Assembly (NCBI GenBank): GCA_947456995.1
Contig: CANGVB010000335.1
Span: 1-5,119, forward strand
Source of the DNA: Bryobacteraceae bacterium
GTDB lineage: Bacteria; Acidobacteriota; Terriglobia; Bryobacterales; Bryobacteraceae
Direction: 5' to 3'
DNA length: 5,119 nt
Part shown: piece after piece, positions 4,602-5,119 of the stretch
How positions within the stretch are numbered: the stretch's first letter is position 1
Layout: each line of letters begins with the position of its first letter
Position numbers and translations under genes: made by a program
The notes under the pieces: model-generated
Database searches by the model: none
Told to the model about the DNA's origin: nothing
Seen by the model: the letters and a program-made list of their open reading frames with translations, nothing else

Positions 4602-5119
4602 CTAAGACAGCAGTAACTCCAGATCCTCCCGCTTCAAATTCCGGATCAACGCATTATCTTCACCCACAATCGCAGCCGCCAGATCCTGCTTCGTCTTTTG
4701 CAACTCCAGCACCTTTTCTTCCACCGTATCCCGGGCAATCAACCGGTAAGCAAACACAGCGCGCTTCTGCCCAATCCGGTGCGCCCGGTCCACTGCTTGC
4801 GCCTCCACTGCCGGGTTCCACCAAGGGTCGAGTAAAAACACATACTCAGCCTCAGTCAGATTCAGCCCCAATCCTCCCGCCTTCAAACTGATCAAGAACA
4901 ACTTACATCCCGCATCCGTCTGGAAGCGATCCACACAGGCCTGACGGTCCTTGGTTTTCCCGTCCAGATATTCATACACTACGCCGTCCTGGTCGAGGCG
5001 CGAACGCAAGATCTTCAGCATACTCGTGAACTGCGAAAACACCAGCGCCTTGTGCCCCGTCTCCAGCACTTCCCGCAATTGCTCCAGTAGCGCGTCCAGC
5101 TTCGCACTAGGCTCCGTCA
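4602..5119 (-). CDS. SNF2-family DEAD/DEAH helicase, C-terminal lobe only (5' end cut by window edge)
   Basis: The frame is open to the right edge, with 171 complete residues visible and a TAG stop at 4604-4602. It is the C-terminal RecA-like lobe of a Swi2/Snf2 ATPase. Visible motifs are [11 protein letters not shown] (4-14) leading into the lobe, motif [10 protein letters not shown] (23-30), [10 protein letters not shown] (50-59) with the following RFQ, motif [17 protein letters not shown] (75-90), DPWWNPAVE (97-105) and motif [13 protein letters not shown] (107-117), which holds the arginine finger residues. The tail [19 protein letters not shown] (129-147) is the usual C-terminal helix, followed by a short [11 protein letters not shown] end. 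The N-terminal ATPase lobe, with Walker A and DEAH box, lies outside the window. Bacterial members are ATP-driven DNA translocases, some RapA-like and acting on RNA polymerase, others of unknown role. A TTG at 5078 begins an apparent shorter frame, but the continuous homology upstream shows it is internal. Confidence 0.92.
   Translation of the reverse strand, partial: TEPSAKLDALLEQLREVLETGHKALVFSQFTSMLKILRSRLDQDGVVYEYLDGKTKDRQACVDRFQTDAGCKLFLISLKAGGLGLNLTEAEYVFLLDPWWNPAVEAQAVDRAHRIGQKRAVFAYRLIARDTVEEKVLELQKTKQDLAAAIVGEDNALIRNLKREDLELLLS

Noticed and set aside
4602..5119. Reading the SNF2 fragment as part of a known anti-phage defence system
   Set aside because: Only the generic C-terminal lobe is visible, and the downstream genes encode small secreted proteins. 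Nothing in the window ties it to a defence cluster.

Overview
The window looks like a chromosomal segment of a moderately GC-rich, Gram-negative bacterium. The gene content and protein style (secreted SMP-30-like enzyme, secreted PAP2 protein, many GTG starts) fit an acidobacterium of the Bryobacter/Solibacter kind. That placement is an impression from family resemblance, not a demonstrated assignment. There are no RNA genes, CRISPR arrays, insertion sequences or phage genes. I see seven protein genes, two of them cut by the window edges, and they fill nearly all of the sequence.

Left part (1-2460, minus strand): a tight three-gene operon read right to left. It encodes an atypical ROK-family sugar kinase (1642-2460), a major facilitator transporter (485-1642) and a signal-peptide-bearing PAP2-family phosphatase cut by the left edge (1-480). 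The kinase and transporter share one base in a TGATG stop/start. The transporter stop lies 4 bases before the phosphatase GTG, inside that gene's ribosome binding site.

Centre (2461-3384): a 42-base gap separates the operon from the only plus-strand gene, a probably exported SMP-30/gluconolactonase-like protein (2503-3384). The gap carries a perfect 7-base inverted repeat and a plausible extended -10 promoter whose predicted start site coincides with the GTG codon. Sugar-lactone hydrolysis, transport and phosphorylation could form one sugar or sugar-acid uptake module controlled from this gap, but the substrate cannot be read from sequence.

Right part (3381-5119, minus strand): the C-terminal helicase lobe of a SNF2-family ATPase (cut by the right edge), then a secreted protein built of two lipocalin-like repeats, then a secreted protein of unknown function. 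The last of these converges on the SMP-30 gene, and their stop codons interlock in one TTAA.

The plus strand is C-rich relative to G almost everywhere, even through the one plus-strand gene. This suggests a replication-strand bias in which the minus strand is the G-rich (leading) one. The gene at 3381-3941 is an exception. I found no clearly new biological system. The best leads are the divergent control region, the zinc-motif-less ROK kinase and the duplicated lipocalin-like protein.
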